DNA of 64,000 nucleotides from Pararobbsia silviterrae (GCF_003628125.1 NZ_RBZU01000005.1:248001-312000); one strand, 5' to 3'; counted from the first letter of the stretch, positions 38,725 to 48,766 are shown. Translations and numbers: made by a program. The notes: a model not told the origin generated them from the sequence alone.

Positions 38725-39542
38725 TCCGCCCCAATCGCGCGTTGCAGGTGTCGATGCTCGGCGTCGGGTTCGCGTTTCTCTATATCCCGATCCTGAGCCT
38801 GATCGTCTTTTCGTTCAACGAGTCGAAGCTCGTGACGATCTGGACGAATTTTTCGTTCAAATGGTACGCGGCGCTCGTCGACGACGACGAGCTGATTTCG
38901 GCGGCTTGGCTGTCGCTGCGCATCGCGGTGCTCACCGCGTTCGCGTCGGTCGTGATCGGCACCTGGGCGGGCTTCGTGCTCGCGCGATTCGGCCGGTTCC
39001 GCGGTTTCACGCTGTTCTCGGGCATGATCAACGCGCCGCTCGTGATCCCTGAGGTGATCCAGGGGATTTCGCTGCTGCTGCTGTTCGTCGAAATGGGCAA
39101 TCTGATCGGCTGGCCCGCGGAGCGCGGCATCATGACGATCTGGATCGGCCACGTGATGCTCTGCATTTCGTATGTCGCGATCATCGTTCAATCGCGCGTG
39201 CGGGAACTCAATCCGCAGCTTGAAGAGGCCGCGCTCGATCTCGGCGCGACGCCGCTCAAGGTGTTCTTCGCGATTACGCTGCCGCTGATCTCTCAGGCGC
39301 TCATGGCGGGCTGGCTGCTTTCGTTCACGCTGTCGATCGACGATCTCGTGCTCTCGGCGTTCCTGTCGGGCCCAGGATCGACGACCTTGCCGCTCGTGGT
39401 CTTCTCGCGTGTGCGCCTCGGCCTGAATCCTGAAATGAACGCGCTCGCCACGCTGTTCATCACGGTCGTGACGATCGGCGTCGTCATCGCGAACTACGTG
39501 ATGCAACGTGCCGAGAAGCGGCGCTTGAAGCCGGTCGCCTGA
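38721..39542 (+). CDS. potI: Polyamine ABC transporter permease 2
   Basis: 273-residue permease, partner of PotH in the heterodimeric channel. YIPILSLIVFSFN at the N-terminus, the EAA loop EEAALDLGATPLKVFFAITLPL, and SFTLSIDDLVLSAF are typical of PotC/PotI. Start ATG 38721 overlaps the potH stop. Last gene of the operon, convergent with argE. Confidence 0.93.
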   Translation: MIRPNRALQVSMLGVGFAFLYIPILSLIVFSFNESKLVTIWTNFSFKWYAALVDDDELISAAWLSLRIAVLTAFASVVIGTWAGFVLARFGRFRGFTLFSGMINAPLVIPEVIQGISLLLLFVEMGNLIGWPAERGIMTIWIGHVMLCISYVAIIVQSRVRELNPQLEEAALDLGATPLKVFFAITLPLISQALMAGWLLSFTLSIDDLVLSAFLSGPGSTTLPLVVFSRVRLGLNPEMNALATLFITVVTIGVVIANYVMQRAEKRRLKPVA

Positions 39543-39632
39543 AGCCGCTCGTCGGCAATCGCTCGCCTGACATTGCTTACCTGAATCGCTCGCCGGATGC
39601 GGGTCGCCTGATCGATCGCCGGGCGGGCCGAT

Positions 39633-40862
39633 TCAGGCGAGCGTCATGCTGCGGATCAGTTTCTGGATAAAGGTCTCGCAGAGCGCGATCTGATCGAGCG
39701 TCACGAATTCGTTGGGCTTGTGCGCCTGCTCGATGCTGCCGGGGCCGCAGATGACGCTTGGAATACCGGCGCGTTGAAAGAGGCCGGCCTCGGTGCCATA
39801 GGCGACCTTGTGCGTTTCGCGGTTCGCCGTGAGTGCGCGGACCAGTTGCGTGATCGCATCCTGTTCGGACGCTTCGAGCGCGGGAGATGCCGAACGTCGC
39901 GTGAATTCGATCGACGCGTTCGGCGATACCTTGCGCATTTCGGGTTCGAGCACGGTGCGCGCGTACGTCTCGATGCGTTCGATGATCTTCGATGCATCGA
40001 CGCCGGGCAGCGTTCGATATTCGAAGACGAAATCGCAGCGCGCGGGCACCGTGTTGACCGCGATGCCGCCTTCGATCAGGCCCGTCGATGCGGTCGAGAA
40101 CGGGACGTCGAAGGCTTCATCGAACGGGCCTTGCTGCTTGAGCGTATCGGCGATGTCGCGAATCTGGCAAATGAGCCGGGCCGCGTATTCGATCGCGTTG
40201 ACGCCTTGCGGCGTCAACGACGAGTGCACCGCATGGCCGCGTACGCAGCAGCGATAGGAGCTGATGCTCTTGTGCGCGACGATCGGGCGCATATTCGTGG
40301 GTTCGCCGACGATGCAGCCCTCGGGATGCACGCCGCGCGCCTGCAGTTCGGCAATCATCGAAGGCGCGCCGACGCAGCCGATTTCTTCGTCATACGACAG
40401 CGCGAGATGCACGGGCTTGTCGAGCCGCGTGTTCAGCAGGTCGGGCAGCGCCGAGAGCGCGACGCCGATAAAGCCCTTCATATCGCAACTGCCGCGGCCG
40501 TAGAGCTTGCCGTCGCGCACGACGGGCGCGAACGGATCGGTATCCCATTGCTGTCCGTCGACCGGGACGACGTCGGTATGACCCGATAGCACGATGCCGC
40601 CTTGCTGCGCGCCGTGCGCGGCCGCGATCGTCGCAAACAGATTGGCCTTGTTGCGACCCGCATCGTAGGTCAGCGTCGAGGCGATGCCATGTTTGGAAAG
40701 ATGGTCTCGAACGGTTTCGATGAGCCCGAGATTCGACTCGCGGCTGACCGTGTTGAATGCGATCAGACGCTCGATCCAGTCGAGTGAGGCGGGGCGGGCA
40801 TGCGACTGCGGCGCTGCGTCGGATTCGCCCACGACGCGCGCGCTTTCGGCGATATCGGACAT
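39633..40862 (-). CDS. argE: Acetylornithine deacetylase
   Basis: M20-family deacylase, 409 residues from ATG 40862. GHTDVVPVDGQQW holds the metal-binding His/Asp, YGRGSCDMKGF the bridging Asp, and YDEEIGC the catalytic Glu. It releases ornithine from N-acetylornithine. Its place beside a polyamine importer links arginine/ornithine and polyamine metabolism, although the two are on opposite strands. Confidence 0.88.
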   Translation of the reverse strand: MSDIAESARVVGESDAAPQSHARPASLDWIERLIAFNTVSRESNLGLIETVRDHLSKHGIASTLTYDAGRNKANLFATIAAAHGAQQGGIVLSGHTDVVPVDGQQWDTDPFAPVVRDGKLYGRGSCDMKGFIGVALSALPDLLNTRLDKPVHLALSYDEEIGCVGAPSMIAELQARGVHPEGCIVGEPTNMRPIVAHKSISSYRCCVRGHAVHSSLTPQGVNAIEYAARLICQIRDIADTLKQQGPFDEAFDVPFSTASTGLIEGGIAVNTVPARCDFVFEYRTLPGVDASKIIERIETYARTVLEPEMRKVSPNASIEFTRRSASPALEASEQDAITQLVRALTANRETHKVAYGTEAGLFQRAGIPSVICGPGSIEQAHKPNEFVTLDQIALCETFIQKLIRSMTLA

Positions 40863-41116
40863 GGAGACTCTCCGTGGAGACGATGCCCGATCATAGCGCA
40901 ACTCATGCAGCCGGGCGCGGGCATGCCGGAGCGAGGCGTGCAAGCGTGTTTCGTGCCATCCGTCGTATGGTCTCGCCTGTCCGCGAACGGCTCGGCCAAA
41001 CCGCGGGGGCCGTGCGCCGTTGCGTCGTGGTGTGTCGTGCGATCGCGGGACCTTGCGATCTTGCGGACGTGCATCAATCGTGTGCCGGGCTTGTCATTCT
41101 TATTCGGGATTCCGCT

Positions 41117-42205
41117 ATGTTTTCGGTGAGTGCAACGGGTTCGATTTCCTCCGGCGCGCACAGGCGTCATCACGAGCGCGCGGTCGCCTGCGCGGGCGCA
41201 TCGCCGGTGATCGTGTCGCCTCGGGCCGCGCGGGCTTGCGCCGCCCCTTCGCCAACGATGTCGAGGTCCGAACTGCTGCGCACGACGCAGCAGCGCGTCT
41301 GGTGCGTGCCCGCGTGCGTCGACGCCGGGCCTCGCGTCGCGCTCAGCGTGACGAGCCGTCCGTCGGCAAGTCGAATGTATGGCGCCCTGACCCGATTCGA
41401 GCGGAACATGGCGCAGGCGTGGAATTGTCATAACCAAGTCTCAGCGCGCGTCATGGAGTCCATGAATAGCGTGGGCGGGCGTTTTCAGGTCTGGGCGACC
41501 AATCTCGCGGCGGTGTATAGCGCCTGCACGCGTGTCACCGGCGTCGCGACGCATGCAGGGTGGTATCCGCGCGATGTGATTGTCTGCTGCCGGGGCGATT
41601 CGCTCAGCGAGGTGCTCATGCGTTGCCCATTGCAGGCGCTTGTCGTCGTGCGGATGCGGGCTCACTGGGGGTGCATTTTGTTGTCGGTGCGCTCTCTACC
41701 TGAGCGGGCGAGATCGATCGTGATTTTCGCGGAAGCGCGCGCCGCCGTGCAAACCGTCGTCGAAAGCTTCGATGCGGGAACGCCGTTCGATATCGCGTTT
41801 CGCCCCGTGCGGTGGCGTACCACCGCGAATCTGCAGGTTCCTCGATATGACGATGTGCTTCGGCTCACGATGCTCGCCATTGCGCTAGCGCCGTGGTCCG
41901 ACGAACTCGATGCCATGCATCATGGTGCCGGTGGTGCCGGTGGTGCCGGTGGTGCCGGCGGTGCCGCGCGAGAAGCGTCAGGCGCGCGTATCGAGGCGTT
42001 GTTCGATCAATACGCGGTCAGTGACGCCGGTCGCGCGCCCGATTGCGTCACGCGCGGTCAATCGTATCTACCGCCAAGCGAATGCGAATGCCTGCGCGCG
42101 TTTCTGATGGACGTCGATCGGATGGACATGATGCCGCTCGCGACCGATCTCGATCGCGCCGAACGATTTTGTGCGGCCATCGAGTCGAGGTGCAGGCGAG
42201 CGTAG
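41117..42205 (+). CDS. Orphan protein of unknown function
   Basis: 362 residues from ATG 41117; ATG 41258 and 41408 are alternatives, since none has a strong ribosome site. The codon pattern is that of a real gene from about 41410 on (QVWATNLAAVYSACTRVTG, YPRDVIVCCRGDSLSEVLM). No signal peptide or spans. A Gly-Ala repeat (GAGGAGGAGGAGG) lies near residue 270. The Ser/Ala/Arg-rich N-terminus looks disordered. I recognise no family. The gene is flanked by argE (divergent) and mfd (convergent). Confidence 0.5.
   Translation: MFSVSATGSISSGAHRRHHERAVACAGASPVIVSPRAARACAAPSPTMSRSELLRTTQQRVWCVPACVDAGPRVALSVTSRPSASRMYGALTRFERNMAQAWNCHNQVSARVMESMNSVGGRFQVWATNLAAVYSACTRVTGVATHAGWYPRDVIVCCRGDSLSEVLMRCPLQALVVVRMRAHWGCILLSVRSLPERARSIVIFAEARAAVQTVVESFDAGTPFDIAFRPVRWRTTANLQVPRYDDVLRLTMLAIALAPWSDELDAMHHGAGGAGGAGGAGGAAREASGARIEALFDQYAVSDAGRAPDCVTRGQSYLPPSECECLRAFLMDVDRMDMMPLATDLDRAERFCAAIESRCRRA
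41924..41966. repeat. 9-bp tandem repeat (GGTGCCGGT) inside the orphan gene
   Basis: About 4.7 copies of GGTGCCGGT, the last one with a single change, encode the Gly-Ala run. A multiple of three, so copy-number change keeps the frame. Confidence 0.9.
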
Positions 42206-42219
42206 TCGCGCCTGCACCT
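42188..42219. terminator. Bidirectional hairpin between the orphan gene and mfd
   Basis: Perfect 11-bp inverted repeat (AGGTGCAGGCG / CGCCTGCACCT) with a 10-base loop that spans the stop codon of the orphan gene and ends 22 bp before the mfd stop. The genes converge here. There is no U tract, so termination efficiency is uncertain. Confidence 0.6.
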
Positions 42220-42241
42220 GAGCGTATCCGTCGGACCGCCC

Positions 42242-45200
42242 TCAGCGCGACGCAGTCGCTTGTTTCGCGGGTGCGCCGAGCGCTCGAAGGGTTTCCTTGA
42301 TCGTCGCGACGCGCACCGGCAGATCGGGACTGCGTGTTTCGATGCGCAGCTTGTCCTGGCCGGCAAGCTTGATATGCCGATTCTTCTGGACCATCTCGAT
42401 GATGCGCATCGCGTCGATCGGCGGATTCGGCGTGAACTGGAACGCGATCGCGTCTTCCGATGCATCGATCTTCGCGACGCCGAGCGGCTTGGCCGCGAGC
42501 CGCAGCCGGTGGGTCTCGATGAGCGCCTGCGCCTGCGGCGGGAGCTTGCCGAAACGATCGACGAGTTCCTCGTGGACGTCGTCGATCGCATCGCTCGTTT
42601 CGCAATTCGCAAGCCGCTTATAGAGCGAGAGCCGCTCCTGGACGTCGCCGCAATAGTCGGACGGCAGAATCGCGGGAATGTGCAGATTGATCTCGGTCGT
42701 GGCCGCGAGCGGCGCGAGCAGATCGGGTTCCTTGCCGGCCTTGAGCGCCTTGACGGCGTCGTTGAGCATATCGGTGTAGAGCTGGAAGCCGATCTCGTGA
42801 ATCTCGCCCGATTGCTTGTCGCCGAGCACTTCACCCGTGCCGCGAATTTCAAGGTCGTGCATCGCGAGATAGAAGCCCGAACCGAGTTCCTCCATCTGCT
42901 GAATCGCTTCGAGGCGCCGTTGAGCTTGCTTGGTCAGCGCGCTCGGATCGTGGACCATCAGATACGCATACGCCTGGTGATGCGAACGTCCGACGCGGCC
43001 GCGCAACTGATGCAATTGCGCGAGGCCGAACTTGTCGGCGCGGTGCAGCAGGATCGTGTTCGCGCTCGGCACGTCGATGCCGGTCTCGATGATCGTCGTG
43101 CAGAGCAGGACGTTCGCGCGCTGCGAGACGAAGTCGCGCATCACGCGTTCGAGTTCGCGCTCGTGCATTTGTCCATGCGCGATCACGATGCGTGCTTCGG
43201 GCACGAGCTGTTCGAGATGCGCCTTGCGGTTCTCGATTGTTTCGACTTCGTTATGCAGGTAGTAGACCTGGCCGCCGCGTTTGAGCTCGCGCAGCATCGC
43301 TTCGCGCACGACGCTGTCTTCCTCGCGACGCACGAAGGTCTTGATCGCGAGCCGCTTTTGCGGCGCTGTTGCGATGACGGAGAAATCGCGCAGGCCTTCG
43401 AGCGCCATGCCGAGCGTGCGCGGGATCGGCGTCGCGGTCAGCGTGAGCACGTCGACTTCGGCGCGCAGCGCCTTGAGCGCTTCCTTTTGCCGAACGCCGA
43501 AGCGGTGTTCCTCGTCGATGATCACCAGACCGAGTCGCTTGAACTTGACGTCGGGCGAGAGCAATTTGTGCGTGCCGATGACGATGTCGACGGTGCCCTC
43601 GTTGAGCGCCTGGATCGACGAGGACACTTCTTTTGTCGTCTTGAAGCGCGAGAGCTCGGCAATCCGCACGGGCCAGTCGGCGAACCGGTCCGAAAACGTC
43701 TGGAAATGCTGTTCGGCGAGCAGCGTCGTCGGCGAGAGGATCGCCACCTGCTTGCCGCCGAGCACGGCGATGAACGCCGCGCGCAACGCGACCTCGGTCT
43801 TGCCGAAGCCGACGTCGCCGCATACGAGCCGGTCCATCGGCTTGCCGCTCGTCATGTCGGCGATGACCGACGCGATTGCCGCGGCCTGATCCGGGGTCTC
43901 CTCGAAACCGAAACTGTCGGCGAACTTGTCGTAGTCGCGCGGTTCGAGCGTGAACGCATGACCTTGCCGCAAGGCCCGGCGTGCATAGAGATTCAGCAAT
44001 TCGGCGGCCGTGTCGCGAATCTGCTGGGCCGCCTTGCGCCGCGCCTTGTCCCATTGACCGGAGCCGAGCGCGTGCAGCGGGGCGGTATCCGGATCCGCGC
44101 CGCTGTATCGCGAGATGACGTGCAACTGTGCGACCGGCACATACAGTTTGCTGTCGCCCGCGTATTCGAGGTGAAGGAACTCCGTGTCGCCTTCGCCGAG
44201 GTCCATCGTCACGAGGCCCAGATAACGTCCGATGCCGTGCTGTGCGTGCACGACGGGATCGCCGACCTTGAGCTCGGACAGGTCGCGGACCATCGAGTCG
44301 ACATTGCTCGCCTGTTCCTGGCGCCGGCGTCCCGCGCGGCGCGCGAGTTTGCCGTAGAGCTCGTTTTCGGTCACGAGCGCGACGCCGTCGGGGCGCAGCA
44401 GGAAGCCGCTCGCGAGCGGGCCCACGGCGAGCGCGAACGCGGGCGCGCTCGTTGCACTCGCCGCCGCGACGAACGAATCGAAGCTGTCGACGAGTTGCGG
44501 GCGCAGGCCGTTATCGGCCATCAGTTGCGCGATCGTCTCGCGCCGTCCCGGCGATTCGGCGAACAGGACCACGCGCTGTCCCTGTGCGCTCGCGGTGCCG
44601 ACGAAGCTGCGCAACGCCATGACCGGGTCGTCCGCATGCCGGTCGACCGCGAGGTTCGGCAGCGCGGCGGCCCAGTCGCCGCTGCCCGCATCGGCCGCGG
44701 CGGGCAGCGCGAGCCGGGCGAACGGCTTGGCGAGAATGAACAGATCCTCGTCGGTCAGGAACAGCTTCGAGGGTTCGAGAATCGGACGCTCGCGATCGTG
44801 CGACATGAACGCATAGCGTTGCTTCGTATCGTTCGTGAAGCGCCGGATCGCGCCTTCGAGATCGCCGACCATCACGAGGTGCGTGTCGGCGGGCAAATAG
44901 TGAAACAGCGTCGCCGTCTCGTCGAAGAACAGCGGCAGGTAGTACTCGATACCCGCCGAGGGCACGCCGGCGCCGATGTCCTTGTAGATCGGCGAGCGGC
45001 TCGGATCGCCTTCGAACGTTTCGCGCCAGCGGCCGCGAAACGCGGTACGGGCCGCTTCGTCGAACGGAAATTCGCGACCCGGCAGCAGACGCACTTCATG
45101 CACGGGGTAGAGGCTGCGTTGCGTATCGGGATCGAACGCGCGAATCGTCTCGACCTGATCGTCGAACAGGTCGATCCGGTACGGCAAAGGCGATCCCATC

Positions 45201-45787
45201 GGGAACAGATCGATCAGCCCGCCGCGCACGCAGTATTCGCCGGGCCGCATGACCTGGCTCACATGTTCGTAGCTGGCGAGCGTGAGCTGCGATTTGAGCC
45301 GTGCTTCGTCGAGCCGTTGCCCCTGCTTGAATTCGAACGTGTAGGCCGCCATGAACGAGGCGGGCGGCATCCGGTAGAGCGCCGTCGTCGCGGGCACGAT
45401 CAGGATGTCGCATCGGCCCGCGTCGAGATCGTGCAGCGTGGCCAGGCGTTCCGAGATCAGGTCCTGATGCGGCGAGAACGAATCGTAGGGCAGCGTTTCC
45501 CAGTCGGGCAGCAAACGCACGCGGGCCTCGGGCGCGAAGTAGCCGATCTCGGCGAACAGCCGTTGCGCGTCGACCGCGCTCGCGCAGATCACGCCGAGCA
45601 CGGGCAGTTTTGCGTGATGTTGTCTGAAATAACGGGCGATCAGCAGCGCGTCCGATGAACCGTGCGTGCCGTCGAACGCGAATCGCGTACCGGCCTTCGC
45701 GAACGGGACGGGGGCGGGGACCGGCGGCACCGGGGGCGCGGCGGTAGGCAGGGGCGTGGACGTAGGGACGGCGGACTGATCGGACAT
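42242..45787 (-). CDS. mfd: Transcription-repair coupling factor
   Basis: Mfd removes RNA polymerase stalled at lesions and recruits UvrA. 1181 residues (E. coli 1148). In order: UvrB-like damage module (from about residue 30), RNAP-interaction domain near LKVGDPVVHAQHGIGRYLGL, translocase with Walker A CGDVGFGKTEVALRAAF and DEEH, TRG motif region RGRVGRSHHQAYAYLM, and the C-terminal TRCF domain. The N-terminus starts with a Pro/Thr-rich extra about 30 residues long. Confidence 0.95.
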   Translation of the reverse strand: MSDQSAVPTSTPLPTAAPPVPPVPAPVPFAKAGTRFAFDGTHGSSDALLIARYFRQHHAKLPVLGVICASAVDAQRLFAEIGYFAPEARVRLLPDWETLPYDSFSPHQDLISERLATLHDLDAGRCDILIVPATTALYRMPPASFMAAYTFEFKQGQRLDEARLKSQLTLASYEHVSQVMRPGEYCVRGGLIDLFPMGSPLPYRIDLFDDQVETIRAFDPDTQRSLYPVHEVRLLPGREFPFDEAARTAFRGRWRETFEGDPSRSPIYKDIGAGVPSAGIEYYLPLFFDETATLFHYLPADTHLVMVGDLEGAIRRFTNDTKQRYAFMSHDRERPILEPSKLFLTDEDLFILAKPFARLALPAAADAGSGDWAAALPNLAVDRHADDPVMALRSFVGTASAQGQRVVLFAESPGRRETIAQLMADNGLRPQLVDSFDSFVAAASATSAPAFALAVGPLASGFLLRPDGVALVTENELYGKLARRAGRRRQEQASNVDSMVRDLSELKVGDPVVHAQHGIGRYLGLVTMDLGEGDTEFLHLEYAGDSKLYVPVAQLHVISRYSGADPDTAPLHALGSGQWDKARRKAAQQIRDTAAELLNLYARRALRQGHAFTLEPRDYDKFADSFGFEETPDQAAAIASVIADMTSGKPMDRLVCGDVGFGKTEVALRAAFIAVLGGKQVAILSPTTLLAEQHFQTFSDRFADWPVRIAELSRFKTTKEVSSSIQALNEGTVDIVIGTHKLLSPDVKFKRLGLVIIDEEHRFGVRQKEALKALRAEVDVLTLTATPIPRTLGMALEGLRDFSVIATAPQKRLAIKTFVRREEDSVVREAMLRELKRGGQVYYLHNEVETIENRKAHLEQLVPEARIVIAHGQMHERELERVMRDFVSQRANVLLCTTIIETGIDVPSANTILLHRADKFGLAQLHQLRGRVGRSHHQAYAYLMVHDPSALTKQAQRRLEAIQQMEELGSGFYLAMHDLEIRGTGEVLGDKQSGEIHEIGFQLYTDMLNDAVKALKAGKEPDLLAPLAATTEINLHIPAILPSDYCGDVQERLSLYKRLANCETSDAIDDVHEELVDRFGKLPPQAQALIETHRLRLAAKPLGVAKIDASEDAIAFQFTPNPPIDAMRIIEMVQKNRHIKLAGQDKLRIETRSPDLPVRVATIKETLRALGAPAKQATASR

Positions 45788-45818
45788 GAACGATTCTTCA
45801 GACTATTCAAACGACAAC

Positions 45819-45844
45819 GCCCCGGCCCGCATGCGGGCCGGGGC
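45819..45844. terminator. Perfect 26-bp GC palindrome upstream of mfd
   Basis: The palindrome (half-site GCCCCGGCCCGCA) lies 32 bp upstream of the mfd start in the divergent mfd/ispD region. In the mfd direction it is followed by GTTGTCGTTTG. It could be an mfd leader attenuator or a terminator for an unseen transcript. Confidence 0.45.
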
Positions 45845-45964
45845 TTCGCCAACCGGGATGCTGCGTGCGCAGCGCGATACCAACACGAAATACGCGCGTG
45901 ACGCGGCTCACGGTGCGTGATGCATGCAGGGTATCCACGATGCCGCGCACCGGATCAAACGCAA

Positions 45965-45970
45965 TATTAT
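45965..45970 (+). promoter_or_regulatory. Possible -10 element TATTAT upstream of ispD
   Basis: The sequence CAATATTATAGAATTC is the only AT-rich patch in the mfd-ispD gap and lies 38 bp before the ispD GTG. A clear -35 is not seen. Confidence 0.35.
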
Positions 45971-46007
45971 AGAATTCGCTCCTTCTCCAGACTCGTCGTT
46001 TTTTCGC

Positions 46008-46730
46008 GTGAACGCTCGCCAGAATGATCGGCTCTTCGCCTTGATCCCGTGTGCCGGGGTCGGCGCCCGCGCCGGCGCCAACATGCCCAAGCAATATCGG
46101 GCGATCGGTGACCGCGCGCTGCTTCACTACACATTGGCGGCATTCGATGCGTGCGATGAGCTCGCGCAGACGCTCGTCGTGCTGTCGCCTGATGATGCGC
46201 TGTTCGACGCCGCGCAGTTTTCGGGCTTGCGTTTCACGTCGCGGCGATGCGGCGGCGCGACGCGCCACGAGAGCGTGCTCAACGGACTCGGCGCGCTCGC
46301 CGAACTCGGCGCGGCCGACCATGACTGGGTGCTTGTGCACGATGCGGCGCGCCCCGGCGTGACGCCAGCGCTGATTCGCCAACTCGTCGAGGCGGTGCGC
46401 GACGACGAGGTCGGCGGCATCATTGCGATGCCGCTCGCCGATACGCTCAAACGCGCTGCGCACGATCTCGAATCGGCGCGCATCGGCCGGACCGAGCCGC
46501 GTGACGGCCTCTGGCTCGCGCAGACGCCGCAGATGTTCCGGATCGGCTTGCTGCGTCATGCCTTGGTCGAAGCGCAGCAGGCGGGGTTCGCGGTCACCGA
46601 CGAGGCGAGCGCGCTCGAACGGCTCGGCCATCGTCCGCGGCTCGTGACGGGCACGATGCGCAACTTCAAGGTCACGTATCCCGAAGACTTCGCGATGGCC
46701 GAGGCGATTCTGCTCGGCCGCGCGATCTAG
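46008..46730 (+). CDS. ispD: 2-C-methyl-D-erythritol 4-phosphate cytidylyltransferase
   Basis: Third enzyme of the MEP isoprenoid pathway. 240 residues from GTG 46008 ([17 protein letters not shown]). The CTP-binding loop [30 protein letters not shown] and the C-terminal [12 protein letters not shown] are diagnostic. Upstream residues in the same frame do not match the family, so GTG is chosen. Followed by ispF after 64 bp. Confidence 0.93.
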   Translation: MNARQNDRLFALIPCAGVGARAGANMPKQYRAIGDRALLHYTLAAFDACDELAQTLVVLSPDDALFDAAQFSGLRFTSRRCGGATRHESVLNGLGALAELGAADHDWVLVHDAARPGVTPALIRQLVEAVRDDEVGGIIAMPLADTLKRAAHDLESARIGRTEPRDGLWLAQTPQMFRIGLLRHALVEAQQAGFAVTDEASALERLGHRPRLVTGTMRNFKVTYPEDFAMAEAILLGRAI

Positions 46731-46794
46731 GCGACGTGCCGGCAGCGGCGGCGTCGCGCTTTTTATTACGGTTTATTCGAACAGGACAGGACAG

Positions 46795-47277
46795 ATGACG
46801 GCTTTGCGAATCGGCCAGGGGTATGACGTGCACGCACTGGTGACGGGACGTCCGTTGATCATCGGCGGGGTCACGATTCCGTTCGATCGCGGGCTGCTCG
46901 GACATTCCGACGCGGACGTGCTGCTTCATGCGGTGACGGACGCGCTGTTCGGCGCGGCGGCCATGGGCGACATCGGCCGCCATTTTCCCGATACGGACGA
47001 TGCATTCCACGGCGCCGACAGCCGCGTGCTGCTGCGCGAGGCCGCGAAGCGCGTGCGCGAAGCGGGGTTCTCGATCGTCAACGTCGACACGACGGTCATT
47101 GCGCAGAAGCCGAAGCTCGCGCCGCATATCGGCGCGATGTGCGCGACGATCGCGGAGGATCTCGGGCTCGCAACCGACGCGGTCAACGTCAAGGCCAAGA
47201 CCAATGAAAAGCTCGGCTATCTCGGCCGCGAGGAAGGTATCGAGGCGCAGGCGATCGTATTGCTCGAGAAGCGCTGA
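46795..47277 (+). CDS. ispF: 2-C-methyl-D-erythritol 2,4-cyclodiphosphate synthase
   Basis: MEP-pathway cyclase, 160 residues. IGQGYDVH with Asp and His zinc ligands, [20 protein letters not shown] and [10 protein letters not shown] are the family signatures. It uses the product of IspE; ispD and ispF are commonly adjacent. Confidence 0.96.
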   Translation: MTALRIGQGYDVHALVTGRPLIIGGVTIPFDRGLLGHSDADVLLHAVTDALFGAAAMGDIGRHFPDTDDAFHGADSRVLLREAAKRVREAGFSIVNVDTTVIAQKPKLAPHIGAMCATIAEDLGLATDAVNVKAKTNEKLGYLGREEGIEAQAIVLLEKR

Positions 47278-47329
47278 GCGGATTCGAAGCGGGCCGGACG
47301 TACGGGACAGATGCGCGTACCGCAGTCCC

Positions 47330-48733
47330 TCAGGCTTCGCGCTTGAGGTCGCGCAGCATATCGCGCGCGGCATCGGTGCCGCGCGATGCCGCACGGTACT
47401 CGGGAAAGCTCAGCGAGACTTCGAGCCCCGGTCCCGGCTGCCGGTTGCGCAGCCGCAGCGAACCGCGATGCCGTGAGACGAGCCGCTGCACGATCGCCAT
47501 GCCGAGCCCGGTGCCGTCGGCTTGCGTCCGCGCGGTATCGACGCGGTAGAACGGCCGCGTGACGAGCGCGATCTGATCCTCGGGAATGCCCGGTCCGAGA
47601 TCGCGCACGACGAGATCGATCTGACCGTGCTGAGCCACGGTCGAGACATGGATCTGCGGGATCTCTTCATCCGAATGCCTGCCGTACTTGCGCGCGTTTT
47701 CGAGCAGATTGGCGATCACGCGCCGCATATCGGTCGAATCGCCCTCGATCGTCGCGCGTTCTGCGAGTTCGAGCGTGATCTCGACGCCGTCTTCGCTTGC
47801 CATGCGCCCGGCGATTTCACGCGTCAGATACGAGAGATCGACGACTTCGGCCGTGCGCTGCGTCGGCCGTGCATAGTCGAGGAAGCGGCCGATGATCTTG
47901 TCCATCTGCTCGATGTCGTCGACCATCGCGTCCTTGGTCGCCGCGTCGGCGGGGCTCATTTCCGTTTCGAGTCGCAGGCGCGCGAGCGGCGTGCGTAAAT
48001 CGTGCGAGATGCCCGCGAGCATGACGGCCCGATCGGCCTCGAGTTGTTCGAGATCGCGGACCATCTGATTGAAGCTTCGATTCGTCTCGGCCGCGACGCC
48101 CATGCCGCGCTCGGGCAAGGGGTCCGGTACTTGTCCGGCGCCGAGCTTGCGCGCCGCGAGCGCAAGCCGCGCGAACGGCCGGTTCACGAGACTCGTGATG
48201 AACGCGGCGCCGAACAGCGACAGCGCGAGCGCGAAAATCCCCCAGCCGAGCCACTGGAGACCCGTGACGTTATCGAGTTGGTCGCGATCGAGCGCGACCC
48301 AGTAGTCGTCGTCGTCGATCTTGAAGCTGATCCAGACGCCGGGGATATCGTTGACCGATTGCGCGATGACCGTATCGTTGCCGAGGCGGCCGCGGACATC
48401 CGACTCGATCAGGCGGTTCAGCGATTCGTCGGGCTGGAGCTGGAACTTGTCGGACGGCTCGCGCGGATAGACGCGCACGCCTTCGTTGCTTTCAAGGTCC
48501 TGCAGCAGCGCGCGCCGTAGGTCGGGGTCCGAGTAGAGCAGCGCGGTCCGCGTGAGCTTGACGATGGCGACGAGTTGAAGCGCCACGCGTTGCGCGCGCG
48601 GTTCGCGCTCGATCACGCGGAAGCTCTGGAACCACGCGGCAAGGCTTACGGCGATCAGCAAGGCGATCAGCGCGAAGGTTCGCCAGAACAGTCCGCCGAA
48701 TGCGAGCGTCAGAAGGCGCCGGTCGATTCTCAT
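47330..48733 (-). CDS. EnvZ-like sensor histidine kinase
   Basis: 467 residues. Two membrane spans (about residues 12-35 and 160-180) flank a periplasmic domain, followed by HAMP. The phosphoacceptor His lies in AGISHDLRTPLARLRLETEMS. ATP-binding N box NLLENARKYG and G boxes DLGPGIPEDQ and GTGLGMAI follow. It sits 33 bp after its response regulator. The EnvZ/OmpR pair beside ispDF matches the RisSA-type system of Burkholderia relatives; stimulus unknown. Confidence 0.9.
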   Translation of the reverse strand: MRIDRRLLTLAFGGLFWRTFALIALLIAVSLAAWFQSFRVIEREPRAQRVALQLVAIVKLTRTALLYSDPDLRRALLQDLESNEGVRVYPREPSDKFQLQPDESLNRLIESDVRGRLGNDTVIAQSVNDIPGVWISFKIDDDDYWVALDRDQLDNVTGLQWLGWGIFALALSLFGAAFITSLVNRPFARLALAARKLGAGQVPDPLPERGMGVAAETNRSFNQMVRDLEQLEADRAVMLAGISHDLRTPLARLRLETEMSPADAATKDAMVDDIEQMDKIIGRFLDYARPTQRTAEVVDLSYLTREIAGRMASEDGVEITLELAERATIEGDSTDMRRVIANLLENARKYGRHSDEEIPQIHVSTVAQHGQIDLVVRDLGPGIPEDQIALVTRPFYRVDTARTQADGTGLGMAIVQRLVSRHRGSLRLRNRQPGPGLEVSLSFPEYRAASRGTDAARDMLRDLKREA

Positions 48734-48766
48734 GGCAGCGCCTCTTCAAAAGGCTCCGCGCAACGC

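Noticed and set aside
41103-41143. Three TTCG words near the orphan gene start (N15 and N14 spacing)
   Set aside because: Spacing does not match the N16 box and one lies inside the frame; likely chance.
41117-42205. Possible YopJ-type acetyltransferase core in the orphan protein (HWGCILLSV ... SIVIFAEA)
   Set aside because: The His-to-acid spacing is off and no Cys follows at the distance required for the catalytic triad.
42260-45658. 1132-codon frame antisense to mfd
   Set aside because: Pure antisense artefact of third-position GC bias; no motif.
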